In this document: piece by piece, positions 24,984 through 38,560 of the stretch
How the letters are laid out: each line of letters begins with the position of its first letter
How positions within the stretch are numbered: position 1 is the stretch's first letter
DNA from: Warburgia ugandensis
Taxonomy: Eukaryota; Streptophyta; Magnoliopsida; Canellales; Canellaceae
Length of the DNA stretch: 64,000 nt
Reading direction: 5' to 3'
NCBI GenBank assembly: GCA_035236585.1
Contig: CP141128.1
Coordinates: forward strand, 29,231,618 to 29,295,617
Translations under genes and position numbers: made by a program
Notes under the pieces: model-generated
What the model was told of the DNA's origin: nothing
The model's database searches: none
Seen by the model: the letters and a program-made list of their open reading frames with translations, nothing else

Positions 24984-25520
24984 GTTTAGCAATTTGCTGC
25001 CCCAAAATAGCACTGATTCCATAATGGAGGTATTCCACATGATTGTGAATGGTGTGCTCCAATCCATTGGTCAGATGATTAGTGTGAAGGTGAGCTTGGC
25101 CTTCAGAAGTTCAAAGGCCTTCATGTATTGTCAATCAAAACCAAAGTTCACCTCCTTTGTGAGTAGATTGCAGATGGGCCTAGAAAATTTTCTAAAGTCC
25201 TTAATGAAGCTTCTACAAAACACAACATGTCACATAAAAGAGCAGCAGATCTCCTTCACCGTCCTAGGAGGGGTAGATTGATATGAGATTCACTTTAGCC
25301 TTATTAACCTCTATGCCATTTTATGAAATAATATGTCCTAACACAATGCCAATTTTCACCATAAATGGAATTTTTCCTAGTTAAGAACAGAATTGTCTCT
25401 TAACACCTGCTTAATACTACTATTAGGTGGGCAAACACTGATAAAAATTTGAATCTAATACTGAAAAATCATGCATAAACACCTCAAGGAACCTTTCCAC
25501 CATATCGAAGAAGATACTCA
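24984..25520 (-). pseudogene. pol: Reverse transcriptase remnant of element A (C-terminal part)
   Basis: Matches, on the minus strand, the RT thumb and connection part of element B (36990-37500), with the same block order and similar spacing: TAGCACTGATTCCATAATGG corresponds to the B segment near 37008-37030. It ends at the TTATG duplication of the large insertion B, and the RT N-terminal part resumes at 55493. Broken. Confidence 0.7.
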
Positions 25521-25525
25521 TTATG

Positions 25526-28093
25526 TGTTGTGTATTTTAAAGTTAACTCAAAAGTGCACAAATTGGTGATAGTGTATCATGCTAGTGAGGTTGATCCCAC
25601 AAGGAGTTCAACGAATGTAATGCTAGTGATCCCTACTCTAAACTATCTAACCTAGCCAAAATTCAAGAGACTTTTAACCTAAGCTAAGAATGAAAAATAG
25701 CACATGGAAATGAAAATTATCTAAAAATGAGAAACATGCTAGAATTAAAAACATTCCTAAATCATGCACTTTCTAAAAATAAAACTTTCCAAAATGAAAA
25801 CCTTCTAATGTTATGACTTCCCTAAACTAAGAAATTTGCTAAAGTGAAACTTTACTAAACATAAAATTAAGCAACTAATCTAAGAAAACATGCATTAAAC
25901 AACTACTTTCCTAATCACGCAATTTCTAAATAAAGCAATGAAACATATGGAATGGAAACTTTAAAAACTAACAAGAATTCAACAACATGACTAACAAACT
26001 AATGAAGATCAACAAACAACCATTAATTATACTATTTTTTCTAACATGAATGAAAGCAACACTTTAATCTCAATCAATCAATGAATCACTCAAAACCATG
26101 CACACCACTGTTGGATAGCATGCACGATTTCAACATGATTTGAGAATTGTTCTCTATGTTTGATTATTTAAGCAATGAAGCTAATGAACATGAATGGGGA
26201 AGAGCATTAACTTTTTCACTCAAACTTCAACTCTTTAAAACCTTCAAAACCATGCGTTCAACCTTTGAATTGGACGCATGATTTCAATAGGAATTTGGGT
26301 TGGTTTGTTTGGGAATCTAATGTAAGCATGAACTTACTCAATATACCATCAACATGCACCAAACAAATAAAGATAATTCATGGTCATTCATTAACTTAAG
26401 GTATTCCATTAACCATCCAAGATGTTGCATACAATAGGTCACATGAAGGATGTGTTCCACTTTGATGAAAACACACCACACTTTCTCCCATCTTTGATCC
26501 AAAATCAAATCTTAACAATCATTCCTCCTCCAAGAAACTTGAGATTCAAGTAAAATTATAATGGAATAATAAGCCAAAACTCTAAGGAAACTAAGGAAAT
26601 AAGGCCACAATTCAAGGAATCTTAAAAGAGAATTAAATGGAAATGGAAATCAAAGGGAAAGCCTAGATTCAAGGTGACTTCCCTTGGCTTTCACTTCAAG
26701 GAAAAAATCTGACTTGGATCTTGTTCTTTTGGCAATGAGAAACAAGGGATAGCAAAGCAACAACTAGCATGAAAAAAACTAAGATCAAACAAAAGAGAAG
26801 CAAGGAAAGCTAACCAACCTTTGAAATGAGAATCAACACTAATGACCATGTGTGGAACACTATATGAAATGCAACACACCATTGGAAGAAGTAGCAGCCA
26901 CCCAAAGTAGATTTTTTCTTTTTCTATGGACTTTTATAATTTTTCTCCTATTTTATCAAGGGTGTCGTAATAATAAGGTGTGGTGGGGATAAAAACAAGT
27001 GATTTTGAATGATTAAGATGGTAAGTAAGCTAGGGTTACAAAAGAGGGAACAAGGTGAGAGGTGGCTGCCCTTTTGGAAGTGGAGTAGGTGGGCGATGAC
27101 ACCTTTTTAGGAGGATGAAAAGAAGGTGAGAGGAAAGTACGAGTAAAGTGATGTGTAGGAAAAACTTTAGAAATAGAGATGAGATTGAAAATTTTGCTTC
27201 GCTAAGGGATTTCATAAGAGGAAGGGATTGGTTGGTTGGTTGGGATGGAAGCTTAGTAAGGTGGACAAGTCTTGGAATGGTGGACTCTTGAATGGAATGT
27301 AAAATTCAGGGTGCTACATGGTGATAAGATGAAAAGTTATAAAAAGGTAGGAAAATCATGAAAAAACATAAAAAATTGAAGGGTCTCATCATATTGGTCC
27401 AATGTGAACTTACCTAATGAATTTTTCTTTTCAAAATATCCCTTAGAATTTCATAGATAATCTTCTTGATTTTCCTCTAATCCTAGCCTTACATTTAGTT
27501 TAGGTTAATGTCTTTGATGGATAACTTTAAGGAATTTATTGGCTAGGTTTCATGTCTGGCTTTGATGGCTCTTAGCTTCACTTCATGGCTCCATCCCTTG
27601 GCTTGAGTGGTTTCAATAGTTTGGCTTGAATTCCTTAGCTTGTCACCTTGTTTGTGGCTTGAATTTGGCTGAGATGGCTTACATGGCTTCCATGCAAAGG
27701 TGCTGGGAATGCATGGCTTACTTCATGGGCCACTTTTAACATCATTAGCTTGTTTAATTGCGTCCATTGCTAGTCCACAAGATGATCTTGCCCTTTGGTT
27801 TAATCTTAGGTTTTGAATTAATCTTTTGATCTTGATCTTCAATGTTCATCACGATCGATCTTGACCTCTTTTCCTACAAAAGATAAAAAATTCTAATTAA
27901 AACCAAAAAAGTATGATTAATCACATATGTACTTTGGATTTGTGTTTCGAACTACAAAATAATAAACTTTTTCTTCATTAGGTAAAAAATGCATGCGTTA
28001 AAATTTTGGTCCAAAAATCTTAGTTTATCCTTATAAGTTGTAATATAGGGGTAACTAATTGGGTGGTTCTTATATAAATTTAGACACTTATCA
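25526..28093 (-). repeat. 3-prime LTR of element B (2.6 kb)
   Basis: Window-orientation ends TGTTGTGTATTT and GACACTTATCA. Matches 41357-42390 plus 53865-55487. A candidate TATA box (minus ATTATAAAAG) is at 26931-26940. Open frames inside are short and unconserved. Confidence 0.88.
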
Positions 28094-29650
28094 CAACCTG
28101 AACCAACATTTTACTAGTCCCGAGAGAAACATGTGAAAAATAACTTTGCAAAAACAAATACAAGGTGCCACTTTTGTAGGTACTCATAATTACATTTAGC
28201 ACATGTAATAAGCCTATAAACCCCTAGGTTACACTTAGTGGATGAGTTATGCCTTGAGAGGGTTTGCAATGAATTTACCCACAAAACTCCCTAAGGTTGA
28301 TTCCCCTATTTTATCTAAGAGAATCCTCATTCAATAGCACTCTATTAATTGTTCATAACTTAATGGAGAGGATTGATAATTTTACAAATCATACACATAC
28401 TCAAGACATTTTATTCCTATTATTTCTCAGAGTGCATATGTGTGCACAGCCACATAAATCTTGAATTCTAATTGGATATACTTAAATTTCATCAAAAATA
28501 TGTTTTGTCCCTAAATCCTCTCAGGTATACCCTTAGAAATGAAACTCTCAAAATAAGGGTTGAACATATTTTTCTCATTATGTGGCTAGATCCAACAAAT
28601 TTAATGGTACACATAAATTTTTAAGTACTAATGCGACAAAGGAAAGTTATCCTTAAGACTAGATGTTATTACCAAGAATAGTGGGGGTCCTTACCTCAAT
28701 TCCTTCTTTTTATACCCCCTTCAAGGCCATGTTCCACTTAAGATCCATAGGTCTTTAACTAGGATGAAACGTAGGCTTGGGTAAGGTTTTGAAAATAGTG
28801 GTATAAGGATTTCAAAAGTTCAAAATTGAGTAGGGGCTTCTTTTGATTATTGGACAATTCTTTCAATGAATTGAATATCTTTTATATTCTTGTATTTTTC
28901 TTTCAATTCTTCTCATCTTTTTCTAATATCTCTTTCTTTTGCCTTCTTTGAAATAATGACTTCTAATGTTTCTCACTTCTTTGAATTTTTGTCTTTTTTG
29001 AACTTTTTTTACTAACTTTACTCATTTTGAAAGTGGGTAATGATAATTTATTTTTCTAGTTTATTCTAGGTTAAGGTAATTCGAGTTAAGGAAGAAAAGG
29101 CTTAATAATAGTAGGCTCAAGGGGCTAACTAGTGGTATACTATATTGGTTAGGTTTTATGTTTGTAGGCTGAATAAATATGGCCTATATCATTCCTTAGG
29201 TTTCTTCAAGCCTATTAGATCAATAAATTTCTTCAAAAGAAAGCTATTACTACTATCTATTCTTGATAGTTAACCAAAATAAGGAAAACAAGATCACACT
29301 AAGTTATATAAGCTAAAAAAATTGTAGAATTATTTATAACTCTTTCAAAAGAAGATAGTCTCTAAACTCACTAGGTTACATGTCTCCATTGATTTTCCTC
29401 AAGGTCTTTAAGTCACACCTTTCTATTAATCATGATTATGTGTTGTATGTAATTACTTCTTGAGATTTACCTTCATAAAATGTTTCAACACATGAATAAC
29501 ATGCAAAACTAGCTGTATACACTTCCTTTAAGAGGTGAAAATAGTAGAATTGCTAAGTTCTAAAGATCCAGTTCTCATCATAGTAAGGGAACTATTCCTC
29601 AAAATTTGTTTTGTTCAAAAATTCAAGAATATTCATGAAAATCCAAAATC
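28094..29650 (-). other. 3-prime noncoding region of element B
   Basis: About 1.5 kb between the purine-rich signal at 29659 and the LTR, without a recognisable gene. On the minus strand a GGGACTAGTAAAATG segment lies just before the LTR (28100-28125); this is the counterpart of GGACTAGCAAAATGATGG in E (51981-51998) and marks the approach to the purine tract. Some Athila elements carry an envelope-like gene in this interval; I see no trace of one. Confidence 0.6.
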
Positions 29651-29658
29651 TCTGTGTG

Positions 29659-29680
29659 CATCTACACCCCCCAACCTGAA
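29659..29680 (-). other. Conserved purine-rich signal downstream of pol in B
   Basis: Minus strand TTCAGGTTGGGGGGTGTAGA, nearly identical to 50411-50433 in element E. It resembles a polypurine tract but lies about 1.6 kb from the LTR. A small plus-strand open frame at 29535-29822 crosses it and is not a gene. Confidence 0.65.
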
Positions 29681-29759
29681 TGATACATTCTCCTCAATGT
29701 TTGAAAACATAGAATCCCATATGGAAGATGTAGAAAATGGAGATTTTAAGAAAAACATC

Positions 29760-29780
29760 TGGGCTGCCTCCCAAGGAGTG
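29760..29780 (-). other. Conserved TTGGGAGGC hairpin region in B
   Basis: Minus strand CTCCTTGGGAGGCAGCCC is the counterpart of the TTGGGAGGCAACCCAA hairpin in E (50327-50342). Short inverted G/C arms around AGGC could form a small RNA stem near the end of pol. This signature recurs in Athila-type elements I know of. Confidence 0.6.
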
Positions 29781-29829
29781 CTAAGTTTTGCATCTTTAGC
29801 CAAATGCAATGATGAGTGCTAAGATAGTA

Positions 29830-31689
29830 ATCCACAAGGGTCTTAGAAAATTCTAAGGTGGGTCATGCTAATGAGGTGCTTCTAAAAGTGTCTCTTAAAT
29901 TTCATGGCTAGGCAGTTTGAGGAAAGGTTTTAACCTCTGACCATTTACTTTTTGGGTCTCTCCATCCTTCTCAATCTCCATGGCCCCATGCAGGTATGCT
30001 ATACATAAGATGTAAGGTCCAGTCCATCTATATCTAAGTTTGTGTAGGAATAGATGTAATCGTTAATTGTACAACAAGACCTTTTGTCTAGGAGAGAAAG
30101 ATTTCCTTAAGATTTGTCTATCATGGGTAACCTTCATTTGGTCTTTGTCTCATAGTGCAAAATCACATGCATCATTCCTCAATTCCTTCAAAACTCACCG
30201 AGTTAGAGTTTTCAGTGGGTCCTAGTAGAATTTAAGTAAAAAATTGAGCTTTTTGTTAGCCCAATATGCTTTGTGCTCTAGCTCTACTAGTAAGTGACAG
30301 ACCTTTCCATACATTAGATGATAGGGTGACACTCCTATAGGAGTTTTATAAGTTGTACAATAAGCTCACAAAGTGTTGTTAAGTCTCATAGACTAGGCTT
30401 TCCTACTTGGATTGATTGTCTTCTCTGGAATGCACTTGATCTCCCCATTGGATACCTCTACTTCGCCACTGGTCTGAGGGTGGTATGGGCTGGCTATCGT
30501 AAGGTTAACACCATACTTTTTCATTAAATTCTCAAACACTTTATTACAAAAGTGTTTTACCCCATCACTTATTATGGATCTGGGAGTACAAAAATGTGCA
30601 AAAATATTTTATTTTAAAAAATTTACTACAACTTTATTGTCGTTGGTTTTGCAGGGTATAGCCTCCACCAACTTGGACACATAGTCCACACCTACTAGGA
30701 TGTAAAGAATCCTAAAAGAACTAGGAAAGGGTCCCATGAAATCTATGGCCCAAACATCGAATAGTTCTACAATAAGGATTGGGTCTAAGGGCATCATGTG
30801 TTTTCTTCTTAAGCTACCTAATCATTGACACCTTACACATGTTGTGCAATAAGCATGTGCATCTTTAAATATGGTAGGCCAATAAAAACCACACTGCAAA
30901 TTTTTTGTAGTGGTCTTTCTAAAGCTGAAATGGTGCCCATAGGCATGATCTCGACAGAAGGAGATGATCTCATTATGCTCACTATCTAGTACACATCTCC
31001 TAATCACCTAGGTAAAGTATTTCACCTTGGTCAAAAATCTTTTCTTATCCTATTTTGTCTAATGATTTTGCCTTTGTCTTTAAAAGATAATTTACAATAT
31101 CACTATACCAACATAACTGAAAAATATGTAATAACTATTTGTCTGGAAAGGATTTAGTTATAGGCACATCATTGCTTGTCTACTCCACCACTAATTTGGA
31201 TAAGTGGTCTACTATGACATTTTTTGAACCTTTCTTGTCTCAAATTTATAAGTCAAACTCCCATAGCAGGAGTATCCATCAGATCAAACCAGACCCAGGT
31301 AAATATGGCCGGCCAATAAAAACCACACTGCAAAATTTTTTGTAGTGGTCTTTCTAACATTGAAATGGCCCCCATTGGCATGATCTCAATAGAAGGAGAT
31401 GATCTCATTATGCTCACTATCTAGTACACATCTCCTAATCACCTAATTTAGACACTACTTAAATAAGTACAGGTCATCCTAGGTAAAGTATTTCACCTTG
31501 CTCAAAAATATTTTCTTATCCTATTTTGTTTAATGATTCTTTGTCCTTTAACAAGATAATTTACAATATCACTGTACCAACATAACTGAAAAATATGTAA
31601 TAACTACTTGTCTAAAAAGGATTTAGTTATAGGCACGTCATCGCTTATTTGCTCCACCACTAATTTGGGTAAGTGATCTGTTATGACAT
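29830..31689 (-). pseudogene. pol: Integrase region of element B
   Basis: Minus-strand peptides: zinc-binding part with HNEIISFCRDHAYGHHF and [14 protein letters not shown] ending in CTTCVRCQ (about 30822-31007), then the catalytic core with [11 protein letters not shown] and [10 protein letters not shown] (about 30609-30797), then a C-terminal part running to about 29850. These are the His/Cys zinc finger and the first catalytic Asp block of a Ty3/gypsy integrase. The 5-prime side carries a 434-base tandem duplication (30867-31689), and solo LTR F begins at 31690. Broken. Confidence 0.8.
30867..31689. repeat. 434-base tandem duplication in B pol
   Basis: A segment beginning AAATATGG..GGCCAATAAA at 30867 is repeated from 31301, a period of 434 bases, covering the zinc-finger part of integrase and the sequence upstream of it. 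The second copy is interrupted at 31690 by solo LTR F and finishes beyond 36725. The copies differ by several substitutions, so the duplication is not recent. Confidence 0.85.
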
Positions 31690-34600
31690 TGTGACAACCT
31701 GGGTTTTTGAAACACATTTTGTAATACATTTTTCAAAGGCAAGGCATCCCCTTAGTAAAAATATTTCACAAAACAAAACAAAAAAAATTATTTTCTTTTA
31801 AAACTTGTTTTGAAAACCAAAGTCACCACTTCATACATAACATAAGTACAATTTTTGTACAAAATAAAATTCCATTGAAGGAATATAATTTTATTAAACT
31901 TCTAGAATCCATCGAGTGGTTCACAGTATACCCCGGTATCTATACAATACCTGTCCAAATTACATAATCCAAGATTTGCATACCTCACCATACATTAAAA
32001 ACTCTCAATACAATACAATTCCCTCAAATAAAATACATGTCTTCAAGAGAATGCATCTTGATTGATTATTCACTCACATCTTCTTAAGTCTTCTATAGTC
32101 TTGAGCTTCTAACCCTCCTCTGTATCTAAGGTATTGTAAACATAGAAACATTTACAATACCTCAGCAAGCTATGCTTGGTAGGATATACAAAAACATACT
32201 ACTTCATAAATATAAGAATACATACCTCAATCCTTATTTCATCATGGTTATCCATTCATGAGTATTCTCCATATAGAGTATATGCATTATTTATGTAGTA
32301 CGTGACAAATTAGTTAATATAGTGAAGATTGCTCAAAACTTGTTCCTTCCCCTAGCTATACTTTCACTTAGGAAATTAGTATCCAGCCAATTTTTGTACA
32401 GAGATTTTCAAGAAATCATGTAGTGGCATCTCATCATGCCATGGCATTATATTATGCCTATGATATATGCACCATAGTGCAAAATACATTAGGACTACTA
32501 TGCGTCAGTCTCAATCTATACAGCGTGCTCAGATGACTGCAATCCTTCATTGATACCAACTGTGGAATATCAACTCCATGTCCTCATGGGGTGGACCATG
32601 ATTGTCAGAGTGAGGCCTTCCCATTATTGCCCCACCTGACATTTAGCCTCTCTTTTGGCAAGGTATCCATCATATAAGTTTCAGGAAGCGGGTGGCCAAA
32701 CCCTCATAACTTCCCTAGCATAGCATCCCTAGTCTCTAACTCTGTGTAAAACAAAATCATAAAGCCTCCTTACTTGTATGGAAGATAAATTGTACATATT
32801 AGACGATGTGTCTGTTTAACTAAGGCTGGAATATTTTACATACCCTATTGTTAGGATTTCCTTAGTTTCCATATCTCATTACTTTCACCTCATTAGACTT
32901 GATCATCATATTAGATCAATTGGATTAGAATATGAGGTTGGATCACTCAGTTTGATCATTTGGTTAGATCACTTAATTGGATCACATGTGTTGGATCACT
33001 TAGTTGGATCATATGTTTTTGGATCACTTGTTTGGATCATGTGTTTTGGATCATGACTATGCTAAGGTACTAAGCATAATTATATAATGAAGGTCTATAA
33101 TTTTAGACAAAAAATCATGTATGTATACACATGAGTCTCTAATGCATCTTTGTATATCCACATACCTCAAAGTGGTATTAGGTCTTGATTTGTATATCCC
33201 AAGTGATATTCCTCCATATTGCTCATCTTAGTCTATAGTCATACATTTGTCATACCATACATATCAAGTTATTCATCTATACAAGTATGTATCCCTATGA
33301 GGGATATCCTAATTTTCCTTGAATCAGATTTGATCAAGGGTTTGGATTCTCTATCTATGTTCTCCTACATACACATACATAATTTTTGCATATACATACT
33401 TAACAATACATTAGTATTCTTATTGTTTTTTATCATTCAAGATCCTATAGATCTTGTTTGATCATCCTTATCTTGATTACTATTTTTATTAGGGTTAGAT
33501 GATTAACTAACCTTTCATGCTCTTTATTATTATTATTCAACCAGTTAATGTTTTATTGGTTGAGGGTAGCTTATTTCATCGTAAGTCTAGGCAGCTCCTC
33601 TTATGTCAAATTGGCTAAGGCATACTAGTTGCATGGTTGAATACAAAATGGTTACTTCAATCCTCATGTAAGGAGGCATTTAGACCTCACAAACATCAAG
33701 GGAAGGTGGGGGGAGAGCGAGGCTCTATTAGAGAACCCCCTTAACCATTATGTCCATCATACGCTAGAGTGACCCTAGTTCAACCTTTCATAAGGTTCCT
33801 ATGAGCATTTAACCCCAAGTACTCTTTCTAATTGATTTTAATTAAATCCATGAACTAAAATGTCATTCATGGAGTTTTATTATTCTCCTAATTTGGACCA
33901 AGAAATTTATATTCCTTATATTATCCTACTAACTATGGTCCTTACTATCATTAAGTCCATGTCATACATTCCATGTAAATGTCCATTCATTCCAATTTTA
34001 TTTAATTTCAATTTCAATGATATTTGCATTACATAAGCATTAAATCATAAATAAAAAGTGGAATTAAACAATTAAATAAATAAATATATAATTAAGTCTA
34101 CTAAGCAATGAAAGACAATTATCATAATGTTCAATAATTCAAATAGAAATCGAACATGCTATCATGATCCAATGGTCTTAATTGATCCTTATTCATTTTT
34201 TTATCTTTTTAGGGTTTAAAATCTTGATCCTTTTAGATCTAACACCTCTTATTGATGTGATTTCATTCTGAGGTCATTGATATATTTCATCCATTGATTT
34301 GATCTTCCTTGATCTACCCGATCAAGGAGATCTTAAGTTACTTTCTCCCATTTAAGGGCATAGATCTTGATCTTACCCAAAGCCTCATCATCCATTCCAT
34401 AAATGCACATAATATTAACTTATTATATTCATCAAAACTCATTCGCTATGTAAAATTATCCTTGATCAACTTGATCAAGCAGATTTCCCTTAATTTTTAT
34501 AGATTTCATGACTTTTAAGGCTAGATCTATCAAGATATAGATATTCAATTACATATAACCCATGTATTTACCTTATTACATTATTATATCATCATTCAAC

Positions 34601-36720
34601 TAGTTTTAATTGATCTGATCATCCTAGATCTTGTAGATCAAGGATGTTAGTATACTTATTCACATAATTATAGAAAATTTAATGACTTAAAATTAAAATT
34701 TTATTGGTTCAGTACATTCTAATTATCACAAGGAATCCATAAAAACTTTTTGATCTCAATTTGGATTTCAATTAAGATCAAAATTAAGGTTTAAAGCTTT
34801 CAGCCAGTTTTAAGGGCTGAATTTCACTCTAACTATTTTTCTTTATTTGATTGATCTATATACACTAAATTTCTACTATGATTATGCTTATTAGGGTTTT
34901 GGGACCTTCTGAACACATCCATCAGTTTAGATTTTCAGTATCAGGTCATCTAGGTCATGATCCAAGATCAATGACATGGATTTTACTAAATAGAACATGT
35001 AAATACAATTTAAAACCCATATATAACAAGTTTAGTGGATTTTAGAAGATGCAAGAAATCCATAGCAGGTTTTAGTTCTAAAATCAGAGCTATATTGAGC
35101 TCTGAATTGCAAAAACAAAGTTTCAGTTCAAAACTAGACGGCTTAGATCAGATCTGGGTTACTGGTGCAAGGACGATCATTGGCCCATGCCCATTGCTGC
35201 CTACTTCAGGTTATGGGGTAGAGGTGACCGGCTATGGGCAAGACATCTAGATCTGGACCGTTGGATCACCCATGGCTGGATCTCCTCCATCCGTTAAAAT
35301 CCAACGCTCAGATTTCATCTCCTGGGGTTTTGGGGAGATAGGAAATCATCCAATGTCTCAGAAGATTCATTTGAGCCATTAGTGATCAGATCTCCATCAC
35401 TCAAGCTGGATCCATCGCCTCCGATAGATCGATAGCTAGGGGGGACATCATGGTGGCCTGAAAACAACATGGGCCTACCGGAATGGAAAGAAGGGAGTAA
35501 GGTCTACCTACTTGGATCAGTCTGGTGAAGAGAAAATCATAGAGGGAGAAGGAAAATGTCAAAGAAGATAGAAAACCTGGAAACAACCCTAGACGTCGCC
35601 AATACCTTCAGCCATGAAATTTGATGTTGCCGTTACCAGAGAAAGTGGAAAACCATGGGGCTTTTGAAGCTCCCACAGTTCTGAAGACTTTCAATGGTGC
35701 AAGATGAATATTTACCTACCAAATTGGCCATAATACCTTGAAGAACATGCCAGAGAGGGTAAACGGTACTGGGATGGATTTTGTTTTAAATTTTCTAGAG
35801 ATCTAGGATATGGATCATCATGGGACCAAAGGGCTTTTGTAGATCACCCTTGTCCAACTAGATCCAATCGTGAAGATAAAGTTTTAACGGTTCAAAAGTG
35901 ATGGATAATTCAAATAGGGTTTGCAAACAAAAGCCCAGTCCCATCGGGGACGACACGCTCGACGTCTCCACTAGGTCTGGAGTGTCGAGTGCGTCTATAG
36001 ACGCTTTGACAGAGAATGGGAGAGAAAGAGGAAATGAAGGAAACTTTTTAGGAGTTCGAGGGAGGTTTTTGGAGTTGGGATTTTGAGACATGCTAGGGGA
36101 CCTCATGAGGAACATTAGGAAAAATTTTGGGATTTTTATGAGCTACTTATAGAGGTGTTTTGAATTTTCCATAATGACTTGTAATTATCAACTTGATTTC
36201 TTTTGAATATTTAATTGTCTTAGGATTCCCACTACCACCTCCTTCTCCACTAGCAAGTGGTAGTGGTTTGACTAATGATGGGCTATTTTCTGGCCATTGG
36301 ATCCCTCTGTGGGCCCCACAAAGGTGTAAAAGGACCAAATTGCCCATTTATGGAGAAAAATCTATTTTATTCTCCTAGGCTCGGAATTGAGCGTATTTAG
36401 TGGCATTGGATTCATATTTCTGAGCACATTCCAGATTTTGACATCTCAGGTCTTGGTTATTTGTAAAATTATCATTTTGTCCTTTTATTCATAAAAATGG
36501 ACAAAAATACAGATTTTTCATCCGTATTCAGAAATTGTCATGCTTACAGTCATTTTGAAGGGTTTGTCATATATGTTTTCAATTATACATGTCTTATACC
36601 TTGATTCCACTTCTTTGAGAAGTGCATTTTTAGTAACCCTAATATTTCAGCTTGATTTTTCTTGAAATTCTCAATTTTATTATTTATTTAATTTCCTCAC
36701 CAAAAATTAAGGGTCTTACA
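31690..36720 (-). repeat. Solo LTR F, D family (5.0 kb)
   Basis: Window ends TGTGACAACCTGGG and GGGTCTTACA, flanked by a perfect target duplication GACAT at 31685-31689 and 36721-36725 within element B pol. No gag, pol, primer site or purine tract inside, so a solo LTR. It follows the D LTR block order: conserved terminal section (31690-32700), shared leader module (33540-33955), several AGATCT-rich segments, a weak TATA-like box (36145-36153) and a CpG-containing block (35930-36010). It is more diverged from D and G than they are from each other, so probably an older insertion. Confidence 0.88.
33540..33955 (-). repeat. Shared leader module, copy in F
   Basis: Contains TTTAGACCTCACAAACATC (33679-33697), a TCTATTAGAGAAC block and a final GTCCTTACTA-type end, in the same order as G and E on the minus strand. 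It begins about 2.2 kb downstream of the TATA-like box of this LTR. Confidence 0.7.
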
Positions 36721-36725
36721 GACAT

Positions 36726-37800
36726 TTTTTGAACCTTTAGTGTCTCAAAATTTTAAGTCAAACTCTTATAGCAAGAGTATCGATCAGATCAACCCAGGTT
36801 TTCATTTTTAGAAAGAAGGTACTTTAAACCTGCATGATCCGAGTACACTATAACTTTAAACACTAATAAGTAAGATCTAAACCTATCCAGAGCAAACACT
36901 ATAACTGACAACTCTTTTTTATTGGTTGAATAGTTGAGTTGCATATCATTTAGTGTTTTACCAGCGTATTAAATCACATGGGAAAGTTTATCAATGCATT
37001 GTCCAAAAACAACTCCTATGGCATAATTCGACGCATCACAAATAATGTAGAAAGGTGCACTCTAATCAAGTGGTCAGATAATGGGTGCAGAGGTCAACTT
37101 GGCCTTTTCTCAAATGCTTCCTTATTGTTCTCATCAAAGTCAAAGGTAGCCTCCTTTATCAGTAAATTACAAAGGGGCTTGGAAATTTTGCTGAAGTCTT
37201 TAATAAATATTTTGTAAAAGCTAGCATGTCCTAAAAAGGAGCGAATTTCTTTCACCATCATTGGTGGAGGAAGGTTGGTTATTAAATCAACTTTAGCCTT
37301 ATCGACTTTTATCCCATTGCATGATATAATATTTTCCAAGCACTATTCCACTTTGTACCACAAATGGCACTTTTCCCAGTTTAATACTGAGCTTTTCTCT
37401 TAGCACCTTGCAAGAACCAACTTTAAGCAGTGTAGGCACTCATCAAAAGATGTCCCAAATACTGATAAGTCATCCATGAACACCTTAAGAAACCTTTCTA
37501 TCATATCAGCAAAGATGCTCAACATCCACCTATGAAATGTAGCAGGAGCATTACAAAGCCCAAAAGGCATATGTCGATAGCAAGGGTTCTAAAAGGATAG
37601 ATGAAGGTGGCCATGCTGGTGGGTACTAACTCATTCTCCTCATTTTTAACTACTGTGACCCCAAATTTCTTGGGTACAACCTTAACGAGGTTGACCCAAG
37701 TGCTATAAAAAATAGTGTATATGACACCAACATGTAGAAGCTCTAAGACTTCATCTTTGACTGCACCCTTCATGTGGTGATTTAGTCATCTTTGAGCTTC
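36726..37800 (-). pseudogene. pol: RNase H and reverse transcriptase remnants of element B
   Basis: Minus-strand peptides from right to left: RT entry segment with VKDEVLELLHVGVIY and VPKKFGVTVVKNEENE (37519-37773); RT thumb segment with GIKVDKAKVDLITNLPPP and EIRSFLGHASFYKIFIKDF (37094-37339), which is diagnostic for Ty3/gypsy RT; and RNase H traces (36780-36960) ending at solo LTR F. RT copies element RNA into DNA and RNase H removes the RNA strand. Broken, in several frames. Confidence 0.85.
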
Positions 37801-37881
37801 CCTAGATGGTTTTTCATTGTCTTCTAAGTGTATCCTATGCATGCATATGCTTGGACTAATCCATTTGATGTCTGCTATGGT

Positions 37882-38560
37882 TCACCTTAAAGCAGTCTTA
37901 TATTCCTTAAGAATATTAAGAAGTTTTCTTTCTTGGTCCTTGTCCAGATCTGGTGCTATTATCATAGGTAAGGTTTCATCTAGGCATAGGTATGAATATT
38001 TTAAATTGTCAAGCAAGGGTTTTGGGACCAGAGAAGGTGGTTGCTCTATAAAGGGTATGGGGATAGACTCTAAAGGAAGGAGTGACTCCACATAAAAGCC
38101 CCACTTGGAGGTATCAATGATACAAGTAGCCTTTGGAAGGTTGTTTACCTCCTTTATAGACTTGTCTAAATCAAAATCTCCATTAAAATGCATGAGACAA
38201 GCCTCTAGTGGATCAAAGATAGAAGATGGTGGATGAATGTCATGAATTAGACTCTTAATTAAATTCACTTCACGAGAATCATCGAGGTCTAAATGTTGTT
38301 GATCAGCGTTAAAGGCACTAAGTTGACCTTCATGTTACTGAATGACAATTTCATTACACCATTCCTGCAATTAATAATGGTAATAGATGTCACTAGAAAT
38401 GGATGTCCAAGTATGACTAGAATTTGACTACCTAAATAATCTCTGGGACATGTTTAAATACAACCATTAACTCATTGAAATTTGTTACCTTTCTAGCCTT
38501 GTTCAGTAATTAAGAAATGTGGATTTTGGAACATAGGGTACCTCCACTATAGCTCTACAT
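37882..38560 (-). pseudogene. pol: Protease to RT linker of element B
   Basis: A 128-codon open stretch on the minus strand (37882-38268) with CLMHFNGDFDLDKSIKEVNN and DTSKWGFYVE. It is nearly the same peptide as in E (47525-48019: AYLMHFNGEFDIDKYIKEVN), which lies between protease and RT. Such a linker is characteristic of Athila-like pol. Function unknown; no catalytic motif seen. Confidence 0.75.

Noticed and set aside
28094-29650. Envelope-like gene between pol and the 3-prime LTR of B (also E 50434-51992)
   Set aside because: Some Athila elements carry one here, but I found no long frame, signal peptide or membrane segment in either element.
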